NCBI GenBank assembly: GCA_035362715.1
Contig: DAOSDU010000001.1
Location: 62,001-126,000 of the forward strand
Direction: 5' to 3'
Length of the DNA: 64,000 nucleotides
From: Methanofastidiosum sp.
GTDB lineage: Archaea > Methanobacteriota_B > Thermococci > Methanofastidiosales > Methanofastidiosaceae
Shown here one piece after another: positions 25,195 through 34,580 of this stretch (positions are counted from its first letter, which is position 1; each line of letters starts with the position of its first letter). Made by a program: the position numbers and the translations under genes. The notes under the pieces are model-generated. The model worked only from the letters and a program-made list of their open reading frames with translations, searched no databases and was not told where the DNA came from.

Positions 25195-25253
25195 ATTATC
25201 CCTCAGTCTATATTTTGAGTAATATATTTAAAACTTACCTTAGAAAATAGTTC

Positions 25254-25748
25254 ATGCTCATTGTGGTAACTGGCCTTCCAGGCACAGGAAAGACGACAAT
25301 TGCTGAAGCACTTGCAAAAGAAACAGATGCTGTTGTTTTTTCAACCGACAAGATTAGAAAAATGATTTTTGAAAAGCCAGTGTATAATGAAGAAGATAAA
25401 AGAATTGTATATAATGAACTATTTTTACAAACTGGGAAATATTTGGCTATGGATAAAAATGTCATTCTTGATGGAACTTTTTATACAAAAGGATTAAGGC
25501 AAAGGGCAAGAGAGGTTGGAAAATCATTTTGTGAAGAGATCTACTTTATTTATTGTGAGACGCCTGAAGAACTTCTTAAGAAAAGAATAGATAAAAGGAA
25601 GGATAAGTTCAGTGATGCAGATTATAGCGTATATCTCAAAATGAAAAAAATATTTGAAGAATTTGAAGAAGATGTGATAATTATAGACACATCTAATCCA
25701 GTTAATACCAACATAGACATTATCAAAAGAAGAATTCACTCAATGTAG
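25254..25748 (+). CDS. P-loop kinase (AAA_33 / predicted nucleotide or tRNA kinase)
   Basis: A 164-residue P-loop protein. It begins MLIVVTGLPGTGKTTIAEAL, a Walker A motif at residues 8-15, then AVVFSTDKIRK as the likely substrate-binding aspartate region. NVILDGTFYTKGLR and the C-terminal KKRIDKRKDKFSD lid segment resemble AAA_33 kinases such as gluconate kinase-like and PSTK-like proteins. It is too short for a full PSTK. The substrate is unknown. A TATA-like ATATATTTAAAAC lies about 25 bases before the ATG, so the mRNA may be leaderless. Confidence 0.75.
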   Translation: MLIVVTGLPGTGKTTIAEALAKETDAVVFSTDKIRKMIFEKPVYNEEDKRIVYNELFLQTGKYLAMDKNVILDGTFYTKGLRQRAREVGKSFCEEIYFIYCETPEELLKKRIDKRKDKFSDADYSVYLKMKKIFEEFEEDVIIIDTSNPVNTNIDIIKRRIHSM

Positions 25749-26140
25749 CCTTCAAGCCCAAGTCTTGTTCCATTTTTTACAAAAACGACTGGAACTTGAA
25801 TCTTTCTTAAATCTGACTTTAATTTTACGTCGTTTGTTGCTACAATGCATTTGTTTGTTTTGGCATATTCTAGAATTGATCTATCGACAGGACCTTCCAA
25901 CTCAATTTTTTCATAACGTTCGGAAATAATTAATGCAATTTCTTTAGCGTTTTTATCGGAACCAGTAAGTTCTATCTTTTTTAATTCAGAAATAACATTT
26001 GTTGGTATTACTATATTACATTTTTTTTCTATGACATCTTCGATTGATTCGATCCTAAGATTAAATCTACCTGGAAGAAGAAGAAAATTTGTATCTAGAA
26101 TTACAACTATTTTATTATTCCGTAGCCTATTAGTCTCCAT
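25736..26140 (-). CDS. PIN-domain protein (Fcf1/COG1412-like)
   Basis: A 134-residue PIN-domain protein related to the Fcf1/Utp23 group. The N-terminal [15 protein letters not shown] holds the first acidic residue, VISELKKI the second, and [14 protein letters not shown] the third and fourth. A ribosome-associated RNase role is plausible. The start lies 34 bp inside the end of the aIF2 gamma gene, and this pairing recurs in archaea. The tail overlaps the convergent kinase gene by 13 bp. Confidence 0.87.
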   Translation of the reverse strand: METNRLRNNKIVVILDTNFLLLPGRFNLRIESIEDVIEKKCNIVIPTNVISELKKIELTGSDKNAKEIALIISERYEKIELEGPVDRSILEYAKTNKCIVATNDVKLKSDLRKIQVPVVFVKNGTRLGLEGYIE

Positions 26141-27327
26141 CTGGCACCGACCCTTCTACTTATGGCTACCCTTTCACCAACTAAAGAACAAACTGGAAGT
26201 TTTAATATCAATTCTGTGACTTTACCGACCTTTGTAGTTGTACCTATTGTTTTAGCTGTTCCGACATTTAACAATAGCATTTCTTTAGGCCTTATAGGGT
26301 CAACTTCAATTTCATCCTCTGTACCAACAACTCTTTCAAGGAGATTTATTTCAAGAGTTAAATTTTCCCAAACTTTTGGTAACTCTCCAGGATGTCCTAA
26401 TATACTGCCTGCCAAAGTATCTGACTTTGTAACTGCAGGATCTAGGAGAGTTCCAACTCCAAGAAGCCCACCAGGCAAAGCCTCTTCAACTGATTCATTG
26501 CTAACATTTAAGCTGGACACTTCAGTTAATATTGGCTTGAAGACTTTCTTATTCTGTTCAACTTTTTCAAAGCCGGGCCTTATTTCTATTTTATCCCCAA
26601 CTTTTAGTTTCCCTTGAATAAGTGATCCCCCTAAGATTCCACCTTTTAGGTCCTCTGGGAATGTGCCAGGCCTGTTTGTATCAAAAGACCTTGCAATGTA
26701 CATTATTGGTGGTTTATTTGAATCTCTTTTTGGAGTTTTTATTACATCTTCAATTGATTTTATCAAGTAGTCAATATTGACCCTGTGTTGAGCAGAGATA
26801 GGAATAATTGGAGCATTTTCAGCTACAGTTCCTTTAATAAAATTTTTTATCTGATTATAATTTTCAATTGCTTTTTCTTTAGAAACAAGCTCTATTTTAT
26901 TCTGTGCAATAACAATATTCTTAATCCCTACAATATTTAAGGCCATTAGATGCTCTCTTGTCTGTGGTTGCGGACATTTCTCATTGGCTGCAATCACCAA
27001 TATGGCCCCATCCATGATTGCGGCACCTGAAAGCATTGTTGCCATTAAGGTTTCATGACCCGGTGCATCGACAAAGGAGACTTTCCTTAGAACTTTAGAT
27101 TCTCCACCGCATTTAGGGCAAGTTTTTTCAGTAGTATAGGCCTCTACTCCTTCGCATGCTTCACATTTTCTGAACTCTATATCTGCATACCCTAGTCTTA
27201 TTGTAATACCTCTTCTAAGCTCTTCGCTGTGTTTGTCTGTCCAGACTCCAGATAGAGCTCGTGTCAAAGTAGTTTTACCATGATCGACATGCCCTACAAG
27301 ACCTATATTTACTTCAGCTTGTCCCAA
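26107..27327 (-). CDS. eif2g: Translation initiation factor aIF2 gamma subunit
   Basis: A 406-residue GTPase that binds initiator Met-tRNA. The G1 loop [10 protein letters not shown], switch region [15 protein letters not shown] (G3), and NKIE (G4) are visible. So is the zinc knuckle formed by CEAC and CPKC, which is diagnostic of aIF2 gamma rather than EF-Tu or SelB. Domains II and III follow to the C-terminal RWRLIGYG. It is preceded by S6e and followed by an overlapping PIN-domain gene, a common archaeal order. No intein interrupts it. Confidence 0.97.
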   Translation of the reverse strand: MGQAEVNIGLVGHVDHGKTTLTRALSGVWTDKHSEELRRGITIRLGYADIEFRKCEACEGVEAYTTEKTCPKCGGESKVLRKVSFVDAPGHETLMATMLSGAAIMDGAILVIAANEKCPQPQTREHLMALNIVGIKNIVIAQNKIELVSKEKAIENYNQIKNFIKGTVAENAPIIPISAQHRVNIDYLIKSIEDVIKTPKRDSNKPPIMYIARSFDTNRPGTFPEDLKGGILGGSLIQGKLKVGDKIEIRPGFEKVEQNKKVFKPILTEVSSLNVSNESVEEALPGGLLGVGTLLDPAVTKSDTLAGSILGHPGELPKVWENLTLEINLLERVVGTEDEIEVDPIRPKEMLLLNVGTAKTIGTTTKVGKVTELILKLPVCSLVGERVAISRRVGARWRLIGYGIIK

Positions 27328-27360
27328 CTTTATATCTCCTTATCATAAATTATTATGCAC

Positions 27361-27762
27361 TTAAGATTTTGATTCTTCTGGTGCTTCTTCTGCTTTCTTT
27401 TCTTCAGGATTTTCGTATTTTTCAGGCTTCATTACTTTGGTGTTAATTTGGACAGTGTCTTCGTTTATGGTGTTTCCTCTAACTCTCTTTTTCCTTCTCT
27501 CGCCCTGTTCTACTGGTCTAAAGCCAACACTCTTGGAAAGCAAAAGTTTTACTCTTCTGTTACCGTCAAGGTCTTGCCTCATTGGGAACCCGTCTTTATC
27601 GGATCCACCTGTAATCTTCAATACATGGCCAGAAAGTCCTATCGTCTCACCATTAAACTCTTCGCCAATTTTTAAACCAAAGAGGGGTTCTGCCTGTTTG
27701 TCCTTTACTTCTTTCTGTATAGTTTTACCATCTTGGTAAGAAACAATAATTTTGTATTCCAT
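27361..27762 (-). CDS. rps6e: Ribosomal protein S6e
   Basis: A 133-residue archaeal S6e. The core shows LFGLKIGEEFNGETIGLSGH and the LKITGGSDKDGFPMRQD signature, then the basic RRKKRVRGNTI segment. The C-terminal ~20 residues are acidic and glutamate-rich (NPEEKKAEEAPEESKS), an extension not part of the core fold. GGAGGGTCACA precedes the start. It is co-transcribed with aIF2 gamma, 33 bp downstream. Confidence 0.96.
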   Translation of the reverse strand: MEYKIIVSYQDGKTIQKEVKDKQAEPLFGLKIGEEFNGETIGLSGHVLKITGGSDKDGFPMRQDLDGNRRVKLLLSKSVGFRPVEQGERRKKRVRGNTINEDTVQINTKVMKPEKYENPEEKKAEEAPEESKS

Positions 27763-27832
27763 TGTGACCCTCCTTTCTTTGGATATATACGAAACGATTA
27801 AATTGTTGTTTAAAAACTTTATTGTCTATATC

Positions 27833-28483
27833 CTATAAAAATGAAATAATTTCCTCTAGCGAAGAGACTATAAGGTCTGCTTCGTTTAGAAGCTCTTCTG
27901 AAGATACACCCGACAATATTCCTATGGTGAAGCACCCGGCTCTTTTTCCAGATGAGATATCATACCTATGGTCTCCAATGACAACTGTATCTTCTGCCTT
28001 TTTTTCTAGAAGTTTGATGGCAACTTCTACATGCTCAGGGTCAGGTTTTACTTTTGCAACGTCTTCTCTTGTAACAATAACATCCATATATTTCATTAAT
28101 CCAGAAACTTCTAGAGTCTTCATAGAGGCGGCTTTACTATTTCGGGTAATAATGCCAATGCTCTTTCCTTTTGATTTTAAGATATTTAATAAGTCTATAG
28201 AATCAGGAAAAACTTCAGCTTTTTCTGATGCTTCAAGTTCATGCTGGACTATAATATTCTCAATCCCCTTTACAAATACATTATATTCTTCTTCCTCTGT
28301 AAATACGGACCTTAATTCTTTTAATGTCTCAATTAAAGACCCCCTAATCTCTAGATATATCCCATTATCCTCTAGAATCTTTCTAGTGACTCTCTTAAGA
28401 TACTCAAAGTCAAGCTTAAATTTTACTAAAGTTCCGTCCATGTCAAATAGAAAAAGATTGTAACGAGAGAGCTGTTTCTCCAT
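27833..28483 (-). CDS. HAD-superfamily hydrolase (phosphoglycolate phosphatase-like)
   Basis: A 216-residue HAD hydrolase. Motif I is FDMDGTL with the nucleophilic aspartate, motif II GIITRNS, motif III the lysine of KVKPDPEH, and motif IV VIGDHRYD. A helical cap lies between motifs I and II, as in beta-phosphoglucomutase and phosphoglycolate phosphatase relatives. The substrate cannot be told from sequence. It stands divergent from the GT4 gene, with a 39-bp gap that holds promoters for both. Confidence 0.85.
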   Translation of the reverse strand: MEKQLSRYNLFLFDMDGTLVKFKLDFEYLKRVTRKILEDNGIYLEIRGSLIETLKELRSVFTEEEEYNVFVKGIENIIVQHELEASEKAEVFPDSIDLLNILKSKGKSIGIITRNSKAASMKTLEVSGLMKYMDVIVTREDVAKVKPDPEHVEVAIKLLEKKAEDTVVIGDHRYDISSGKRAGCFTIGILSGVSSEELLNEADLIVSSLEEIISFL

Positions 28484-28522
28484 AATAACAATATTTAAGA
28501 ACGCGTATATAACAGTTATTTC

Positions 28523-29464
28523 ATGAACAGTATATTGCTTCCGATTATTTCATTCATAACTACACTTATCATTACCCCAATCATCGGCAAAATCAATAAA
28601 AAGCACGGTTTATTTGGTATTGACCTCCATAAGATAGAAAGATTCGAGATCCCTGAAGCCGGAGGTGTAGCTCTGTTCCTAGGAACAATCCCTTTTTTTA
28701 TTCTCTATTACTTATTATCAAGTGATGCATTAATATTGATGTTCGTCTTTCCTGTTGCAATTATAGGTATAGTTGGCCTGGTAGATGATCTATACAATAT
28801 ACCTCAATTGCTCAAAACAATAGCATGCCTTTTAGGAGGTATACCATTATTATTTTTTGTCAACGATACTACATTAAACCTAATTTTATTCAAGATTCAT
28901 ATTGGTCTACTCTATTATCTTATAGTTCCTATAGGCCTCACCGCTGCTTCGAATCTAACAAATCTTCTTGCAGGGTTTAACGGTGAGGAGATCGGATTGG
29001 GATTTATATCGACTCTTTCACTTTCAATTTGCATATTTCTTTTAGGGGACCTCAAAACATCAATTTATCTCCTAACTTTTGCCTTATCTTTCCTTGCTTT
29101 TTTAATTTACAATAAATACCCAGCAAAAATATTCCCAGGCGATACAGGAACATTGATAGTTGGTGCAATAATAGCATCATTTTCTATAATAAAGCAGATA
29201 GAGATAATTGGAGTAATCCTTTTGCTGCCTCAAATAATGGAGTTTTTATTCAAATCAATGAGAAGATTTAGCGGAAAAAAATATGGTCCAACTAAAGTTG
29301 ACAGCCAAGGGTTATTGCACCCCCAAAAGTATCTCTCAGTGGCTAATTTGCTTACTTCCCATTTTAAACTCAATGAAAGAAGCTTAGTCCTTGTAATTTG
29401 GTTTATTGGAGCTGTTTTTGGGTTAATGTCTATAATTATAACCTATTTAGCCGTAGTAAATTAA
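28523..29464 (+). CDS. Polyprenyl-phosphate GlcNAc-1-phosphate transferase family (GPT/MraY-like)
   Basis: A 313-residue membrane enzyme with about ten predicted helices. It transfers a sugar-1-phosphate from a UDP-sugar to a polyprenyl or dolichyl phosphate, which starts lipid-linked glycan assembly. Family motifs visible are GIVGLVDDLYNI (D-D pair), NLTNLLAGFNGEE, and KIFPGDTGTL. It is probably involved in N-glycan or surface glycan synthesis, together with the family 2 glycosyltransferase elsewhere in the window, but donor and acceptor are inferred. The ATG is at 28523. Confidence 0.88.
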   Translation: MNSILLPIISFITTLIITPIIGKINKKHGLFGIDLHKIERFEIPEAGGVALFLGTIPFFILYYLLSSDALILMFVFPVAIIGIVGLVDDLYNIPQLLKTIACLLGGIPLLFFVNDTTLNLILFKIHIGLLYYLIVPIGLTAASNLTNLLAGFNGEEIGLGFISTLSLSICIFLLGDLKTSIYLLTFALSFLAFLIYNKYPAKIFPGDTGTLIVGAIIASFSIIKQIEIIGVILLLPQIMEFLFKSMRRFSGKKYGPTKVDSQGLLHPQKYLSVANLLTSHFKLNERSLVLVIWFIGAVFGLMSIIITYLAVVN

Positions 29465-29529
29465 ATATTCTAAAGATAAATGTTTTAAAGCAATTTCATG
29501 TTCATGCGGTATATAGAAGAGGTGATATA

Positions 29530-29781
29530 ATGCCTGAAGAAAATATTAAAGGTATAGTCGATTACTTAAACGAATTTGTTAACGAAGACAACAGTGTTCC
29601 TAGAAATATAAGAAGGGCTGCCAAGGAAGCTGCTGACAGATTACTCGATACTTCTGAATCTGCCCAATCAAGAGCCCATGCTGCAGTTGAGTTGTTGGAC
29701 GAAATTTCAAACGACCCTAACATGCCAATGCACACGAGAACAATTCTCTGGGAAGTATTAAGCGAATTAGAAAAAATTTAG
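29530..29781 (+). CDS. UPF0147 family protein
   Basis: An 83-residue all-helical archaeal protein. EFVNEDNSVPRNIRRAAKEA and HAAVELLDEISNDPNMPMHTR are characteristic of the family, whose function is not known. The ATG at 29530 is chosen because GGTGAT (29521-29526) lies just upstream. A much longer frame from 29398 would overlap the preceding gene and add unrelated sequence. The 3' end overlaps the convergent bud32 stop by four bases. Confidence 0.93.
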   Translation: MPEENIKGIVDYLNEFVNEDNSVPRNIRRAAKEAADRLLDTSESAQSRAHAAVELLDEISNDPNMPMHTRTILWEVLSELEKI

Positions 29782-30425
29782 TCTCTTTTTCTATATCTTC
29801 CCCTCTTTTCTATTTGTTCAATTCTTTGGAGGATTTCGTCCTTCTTTTTGTTTCCAACCACATCCGAATACCCTTCAATTATTATTTTAAATAGCTCCTC
29901 TGAAATATCAAAATGAGTACTTTCTAAAGCCTGCCTTAATAGGTGTACATCTATTCCCTGTTTCTCAATTTCCTCGGATTCCTCTGATAATCCAAAGTCG
30001 ATGAAATATACTTTGCCACCATTTAGTATCATATTTGATGTCGTGAGGTCGCCGTGGATTATCCCGGCTTTGTGCATAGAGCCAACTGATTTACCTATCT
30101 GGAACCCTATATCTTTATCGAGTCCTTTTGAAGAAAAATGCTCTTTTAATCGGATTCCATTAATATACTCCATTACAATACTTTTTTCTTTTAAGTCAAC
30201 AAGGTATAGAGCTGGAGAGTATACTCCAGAGAATTTTGCTTTATTGATTATTTTTGCTTCTTTAACAGTTCTAAATCCTCTAATCATGTCGTCAATTTCA
30301 TTAATCCTGTAATTTTTCTTTACCCTTTTTTTGATGACGACCTTCTCGTTATAAAAATCAAACCCGAAAACATCCTTGAAATCTTCAAGATAAAGGTCTG
30401 CTTCCGCCCCCTTTTTTAGAATCAA
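29778..30425 (-). CDS. bud32: KEOPS kinase/ATPase Bud32
   Basis: A 215-residue small atypical kinase, a subunit of the KEOPS complex that makes t6A in tRNA. It has GAEADLYLE as a glycine-poor P-loop, catalytic HGDLTTSNMIL, and metal-binding IDFGLSE. Length and order match archaeal Bud32, a free-standing gene here rather than fused to Kae1 as in some archaea. The start overlaps the Sua5 stop by four bases. Kae1, Sua5 and Bud32 therefore form one transcription unit. Confidence 0.94.
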   Translation of the reverse strand: MILKKGAEADLYLEDFKDVFGFDFYNEKVVIKKRVKKNYRINEIDDMIRGFRTVKEAKIINKAKFSGVYSPALYLVDLKEKSIVMEYINGIRLKEHFSSKGLDKDIGFQIGKSVGSMHKAGIIHGDLTTSNMILNGGKVYFIDFGLSEESEEIEKQGIDVHLLRQALESTHFDISEELFKIIIEGYSDVVGNKKKDEILQRIEQIEKRGRYRKRD

Positions 30426-31021
30426 AGCTTGGCCCCCAGTAAATCCCTTATTTGCTTTTCTTTTACGTTGCCTACCCTTCCTATCGTGCCATCAACTAAA
30501 TCAACTATAGTCGATGGAGGATTTTTATCAAGATCTCCACCGTCGATAAATAGGTCAATTTCTTCTAAGAATTTTTTGAGGCTAGATTTTACCTCTTCTA
30601 TGGAGTAAGGAGATGGGTCCCCTGATCTATTTGCACTTGTTGAAATGATAGGTTTATCAGATAATTCGGACAACTTTTTAGAAATCTCATTTGAGGGTAT
30701 TCTAAATGCCAGTTTTTCCTTGTTTACAATATCCGGTATGGCATTTCCTTTTTTCTTAAGAGCTACAGATATCCCAGGGAAAGCCTTGAACAGTTTAATT
30801 GCTCTTTCTTCTAAAAAAACATATTTTTCTATCATTTCAATTGAAGAAGCTATCACTGGAAGTGGTTTATCTTTCTCCCTGCCCTTTATTTTGAATATTT
30901 TTTCAATTGCCAGTGGATTTGTCGCATCGCATCCTATACCGTAACAGGTGTCAGTTGGGTATACTATCACGCCACCCTTCTTTATGATTTTTACAGCTTT
31001 TTCTAATTTATCTATACCCAA
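30422..31021 (-). CDS. sua5: Threonylcarbamoyl-AMP synthase (Sua5/YrdC)
   Basis: A 199-residue enzyme that makes the threonylcarbamoyl-AMP used by KEOPS. Motifs are VIVYPTDTCYGIGCDATNP, KIKGREKDKPL, and STSANRSGDPSPYS. The C-terminal domain of longer Sua5 proteins is missing, as in YrdC types. I favour the TTG at 31021, because a strong GAGGTGG lies 8 bases before it. An ATG at 31048 has no ribosome site and would overlap kae1 by 37 bp rather than 10. Confidence 0.9.
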   Translation of the reverse strand: MGIDKLEKAVKIIKKGGVIVYPTDTCYGIGCDATNPLAIEKIFKIKGREKDKPLPVIASSIEMIEKYVFLEERAIKLFKAFPGISVALKKKGNAIPDIVNKEKLAFRIPSNEISKKLSELSDKPIISTSANRSGDPSPYSIEEVKSSLKKFLEEIDLFIDGGDLDKNPPSTIVDLVDGTIGRVGNVKEKQIRDLLGAKL

Positions 31022-31983
31022 TTCACTTCCACCTCGTCTGTTCTCCATTTTTGTTTTATTATCGTATCTTCAATCTCCATCCTCTTGCCATTTGAGTATT
31101 CCAGTAGCCCTTGATAGGCAATCATTGCCCCATTGTCCCGGCATAGAGCAGGGGGAGGAACAAAAAGTGTAGCGTCTCTTTCAACGCACATAGTGTTGCA
31201 CATTTCTTTTAATCTTTTGGAAGATGCAACTCCGCCTGTTAGCAATAGTTCATTTTTTTCAGTATGTGACATTGCCCTTTCAGACGCTTCAACTACCAAG
31301 GAATATGCAGTTTCCATTAATGAGAAAGTAACATCTTCTTGATTGTTAGTTTTTAATTTTTTAATCGATTCTGTCAAAAGGCCTGAGAAAGAAAAATCCA
31401 TGCCTTTTATTGTGTAGGGTAACTGTAGGTAATTGCACCCTTTGCTAGAAAGATCATCGATCTGTTTTCCACAGGGAAAACCTATCCCTAATTCCCTGCC
31501 AAAGGTATCCTGCATATTGCCTATTCCGACATCAAGAGTCTCGCCAAACACCCTATATTTGCCTTCCGCATACGCCAATATTTGAGTATTACCCCCTGAA
31601 ACATAAAGAGTAACTGGGTCTTTTGCACCTGTAGCGAATCTGCCAATCTCTACATGAGCGACACAATGATTCACTCCTATTACGGGCACATTCAAATTAA
31701 TCGAAAGTGACCTTGCAGCGCTGGCAACAATTCTAAGACATGGGCCAAGACCTGGCCCCATTGAAAAAGAGATTAAGTCAACTTGACCTTTTTTAATGCC
31801 TGCTTCAGATAAAGACTTCTCCATAACACTTCCTATTACACTGGCGTGGTGATCTGCAGCTTCTCTAGGATGAATTCCTCCATCTGAGCAATAAGAATCA
31901 GTAACATTTGAGAGTACACATTCTTCAGAAACTATCCCAATTCCAAGAGTATGTGCTGTGCCCTCTATCCCAAGAGATATCAT
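31012..31983 (-). CDS. kae1: KEOPS catalytic subunit Kae1 (tRNA t6A transferase)
   Basis: A 323-residue ASKHA-fold enzyme that transfers the threonylcarbamoyl group to A37 of ANN-reading tRNAs. The iron-binding histidines occur in NHCVAHVEIG, and the nucleotide site in SGGNTQ and DVGIGNMQDTFGRE. The C-terminal LLTGGVASSKRL closes the fold. It has normal length and no Bud32 fusion. It is first in the kae1-sua5-bud32 series. Cgi121 and Pcc1, the other KEOPS subunits, are not in the window. Confidence 0.95.
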   Translation of the reverse strand: MISLGIEGTAHTLGIGIVSEECVLSNVTDSYCSDGGIHPREAADHHASVIGSVMEKSLSEAGIKKGQVDLISFSMGPGLGPCLRIVASAARSLSINLNVPVIGVNHCVAHVEIGRFATGAKDPVTLYVSGGNTQILAYAEGKYRVFGETLDVGIGNMQDTFGRELGIGFPCGKQIDDLSSKGCNYLQLPYTIKGMDFSFSGLLTESIKKLKTNNQEDVTFSLMETAYSLVVEASERAMSHTEKNELLLTGGVASSKRLKEMCNTMCVERDATLFVPPPALCRDNGAMIAYQGLLEYSNGKRMEIEDTIIKQKWRTDEVEVNWV

Positions 31984-32033
31984 GAATCTGGTAGTATTTC
32001 TCTTCTTAAATAGTTTATTTGTTAATCGAGAAA

Positions 32034-32531
32034 TTACTTCATATTCTGGGTTGCCAAATCATAATAATACTCTTCATCAGAGATCTTGATAGGTTTCAAC
32101 TTGCCGCTTGAGGAGAAATCTTTGAATTTTTTTGCCCAGATATCAAAGAATCCTTCGTGAGATAAGAACGCCATGAACTTAATAAGCTGCTCATTCGTTA
32201 CCTTACTTAAATTGTGTTCCATATCACACGCATCTTTTTCAGCATCTTCTTCTGGCACAAGTATCATCGTGAAAAAATCAAGAAGAACTTTATGTTTTTT
32301 TAATGTAATCGTTGCTATTCTAGTTCCTTTTTCAGTTAAGACTGTGGGCCCATAATGCTCTCGTTTGATTAATCCTTTTTCTTCAAGTTTTTTTAGCATT
32401 TCAACTGTAGTTGCAGGTCTTACTCCTAACGCCTTAGCGACATCTTTTGTTCTTGCGAAACCTTTATTCTCTGTTATATTTAAAATTGCTTTAAGATAGT
32501 CTTGTTCGGTATTTGTAGTAGTGTTGACCAT
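32034..32531 (-). CDS. DtxR/MntR-family metal-dependent regulator
   Basis: A 165-residue regulator. Residues 5-70 form the winged helix (EQDYLKAILNITENKG through MLKKLEEKGLIKREHYG), followed by the LTEKGTRIA turn. The metal-binding and dimerisation domain (HKVLLDFF, DACDMEHNLSKV) comes next. The C-terminal SH3-like domain is absent. Likely metals are iron or manganese. It is a single gene between kae1 and nob1. Confidence 0.9.
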   Translation of the reverse strand: MVNTTTNTEQDYLKAILNITENKGFARTKDVAKALGVRPATTVEMLKKLEEKGLIKREHYGPTVLTEKGTRIATITLKKHKVLLDFFTMILVPEEDAEKDACDMEHNLSKVTNEQLIKFMAFLSHEGFFDIWAKKFKDFSSSGKLKPIKISDEEYYYDLATQNMK

Positions 32532-32598
32532 ACTAACAATATTAAGTGTTCCTAAATATAAATTTAATGGTTATAGCATAATAATAAAACCCTATTAA

Positions 32599-33093
32599 TT
32601 AATATGAATATTCAATGTTTTTTTTTATAGGTCGCCTTTTTATTATATTTCCGCAGTCTTGACAGATTTTTTTGTCTTTTGAGTGTATTTTTTTACATCC
32701 CATGCAATAATACTCCCAATGAATTATCTTTTTTATCCCAGCTTCCCTAATTGATTTGTATTTAACATTGATCATAGAAGAAACATTTTGTATCCCGTAG
32801 TCCTCGGATATAATCGTAGAATCTAACTCAAGCGCAAGCGCAATTAATTTAATATCCGTCAAAGATAGATTGTCTCCTGTTGTTTGAGACTTTCTAATTA
32901 CTCCTTTTACTATTTCTGAATTAGGTTCCTTTATCTTAATCTTCCCAGAATTTAAAAAATAAGACAATCTTTCTTTAGATTGCTCGTCTTCAACTTCACC
33001 AATTACTTCATAGACAGTAAAATACTCATCCTCTCCTGGTAAAAATCCGCCTATAAATGCTGATGAGTCAAGGATGAACTTCACTAAATTCAC
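32599..33093 (-). CDS. nob1: rRNA-processing endonuclease Nob1
   Basis: A 164-residue protein with an N-terminal PIN domain and a C-terminal zinc ribbon, which performs the final 3' cleavage of 16S rRNA. Acidic residues of the active site lie in FILDSSAFIGG, SLTDIKLIALA and TIISEDYGIQN. The ribbon has YCMGC and CQDC pairs. The start is a GTG whose GTGA overlaps the NAD kinase stop. Functional partners Dim2/Pno1 and RIO1 are encoded at 11720-13043. Confidence 0.92.
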   Translation of the reverse strand: MNLVKFILDSSAFIGGFLPGEDEYFTVYEVIGEVEDEQSKERLSYFLNSGKIKIKEPNSEIVKGVIRKSQTTGDNLSLTDIKLIALALELDSTIISEDYGIQNVSSMINVKYKSIREAGIKKIIHWEYYCMGCKKIHSKDKKICQDCGNIIKRRPIKKNIEYSY

Positions 33094-33839
33094 TTCTTTA
33101 CAAATCTAGCTTTAAGAAGACTTTTTTTTATCTCTATCTTATTCCCAGGTTTCATTGTGCCTTCTGGGAATCCGTCCGTAACAATGGTGCATGGCCTGTC
33201 CAATGCTGTAACAATCACGTTTTCATGATCTGGGTAGACTATCGGACTTGCTTTACGGTAAAGAGGGCAAATAGGAGTAATTCCAAATTCCTGAGAATTC
33301 GTTCTTATTATAGGCCCTCCGGCGGAAAAAGAGTATGCTGTGGAGCCTGTTGGTGTTGTAATAATCACTCCGTCGCCTGAGACAATGTACTCTTGCCCAG
33401 AAATCTCTACCTTGACTTGAGATACCCTTGTGGCAACTTCTGTGCGTATTACAATATCATTTAATGCTTCTACAGTCCTATTGCCTATCTTACAAGAAAT
33501 CATAGAACGCTCTTCAATGGTATGATTTTCTAGTATATTGAGTATAGAATTAATTTCTTCGGGAAGTACTTCGTTTAAGTATCCGACTGTCCCCATATTT
33601 ATACCCAACAACGGAGTATCCCGATACCTCCTAACAGACTTTAATATGGTTCCATCGCCACCAACAGATATCAATAAATCTATATCGCCAGATTTTTTAG
33701 AATAATTATTGTTAGGGAAGTGCTTGTTTAAAGTTTCATCAAAATAGACTTCATGTTTTACTTTCAAAATTTCTGATATTTCCCTAGCAATGTCTAATGC
33801 TTTTTGTTTGTCTGTTCTAGAGATAATGCCTACTCTCAA
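33090..33839 (-). CDS. nadK: NAD kinase
   Basis: A 249-residue NAD+ kinase that makes NADP+. The conserved GGDGTILKSVR, the LGINMGTVGYL segment, and the diacylglycerol-kinase-like ITTPTGSTAYSFSAGGPI are all present. It is archaeal in length. It overlaps nob1 by four bases and begins one base after the HTH-membrane gene stop, so all three may be transcribed together. Confidence 0.95.
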   Translation of the reverse strand: MRVGIISRTDKQKALDIAREISEILKVKHEVYFDETLNKHFPNNNYSKKSGDIDLLISVGGDGTILKSVRRYRDTPLLGINMGTVGYLNEVLPEEINSILNILENHTIEERSMISCKIGNRTVEALNDIVIRTEVATRVSQVKVEISGQEYIVSGDGVIITTPTGSTAYSFSAGGPIIRTNSQEFGITPICPLYRKASPIVYPDHENVIVTALDRPCTIVTDGFPEGTMKPGNKIEIKKSLLKARFVKK

Positions 33840-33840
33840 A

Positions 33841-34482
33841 TCATCTACCCTTTAATCTTAATAATATTAATATTAATAACAGTGAAGCCAGACCGCCAAT
33901 TATTATATAAATTAGAGGTGTAAGCGGGTTGCTTTTAGGTACTATTTCTGCAACTGGGGCTATTTTTTCATCTACGTGATCCATTTGTCTTATTTCATCA
34001 CTGCCCCCTAAACCTTCAGACATCATTTGTGGTTGATTTGACTGAAACGATTGGAAAATACCGGGGGCGCTAAAACCTATACCAAGAATTACAACTAGGA
34101 ACATGACTAACAAAGCTGTTGTAGCAGGGATATAAGATGTTTTGAGGCTAGTGGATAGGCTTCTTACAGTTTCTTCCTTCTGGGAAGGAACTATAAGGAT
34201 CGCTGTCTTTTTAGGCCCGTAATATTTTATATCCTTGAATTTTCTTGAAAGTTTTGTATCAACTACGCCAATAATCCCAATTTCCATCAATCTTTCGATA
34301 TGAAACATCACAGTGGGCATTGGAAGATCTAACATCTTAGCTAGGTCGCTAGCCGATTGTGGTGCAATAAAAAAAGCGTCTATTATGCGCCTTCCATTAT
34401 CATTTGCCAGCTCCATGGCAACAATTTTTGCTTTTTCATCGTCTGTTGAGATGACATGCAGTACATCGTCTAAAGTTGCCAT
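33841..34482 (-). CDS. Membrane-anchored winged-helix regulator
   Basis: A 213-residue protein. Residues ~10-95 form an ArsR-like winged helix (GRRIIDAFFIAPQSASDLAKML, VMFHIERLMEIGII, KYYGPKKT). A first membrane helix follows at ~118-140 (TALLVMFLVVILGIGFS). An outside loop of about 50 polar residues comes next, and a second helix at ~188-208 ends in a basic tail. This architecture suggests a one-component regulator sensing membrane or surface signals. It is divergent from a pair of secreted coiled-coil proteins, a possible target. Confidence 0.8.
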   Translation of the reverse strand: MATLDDVLHVISTDDEKAKIVAMELANDNGRRIIDAFFIAPQSASDLAKMLDLPMPTVMFHIERLMEIGIIGVVDTKLSRKFKDIKYYGPKKTAILIVPSQKEETVRSLSTSLKTSYIPATTALLVMFLVVILGIGFSAPGIFQSFQSNQPQMMSEGLGGSDEIRQMDHVDEKIAPVAEIVPKSNPLTPLIYIIIGGLASLLLILILLRLKGR

Positions 34483-34580
34483 AAATACTTTATTTTATTA
34501 TTTCTTTAAAAGGATATCTTAAAATTAAAGGCAAAAGATTTTTATATAGGCCTCAATCCTTAAGGCACCGGAGAGTGTAA

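Noticed and set aside
26107..27327. Possible intein in aIF2 gamma
   Set aside because: The GTPase domain is continuous and of normal length.
29398..29529. Long N-terminal extension of the UPF0147 gene
   Set aside because: It overlaps the preceding glycosyltransferase, has unrelated composition, and a strong ribosome site marks the internal ATG at 29530.
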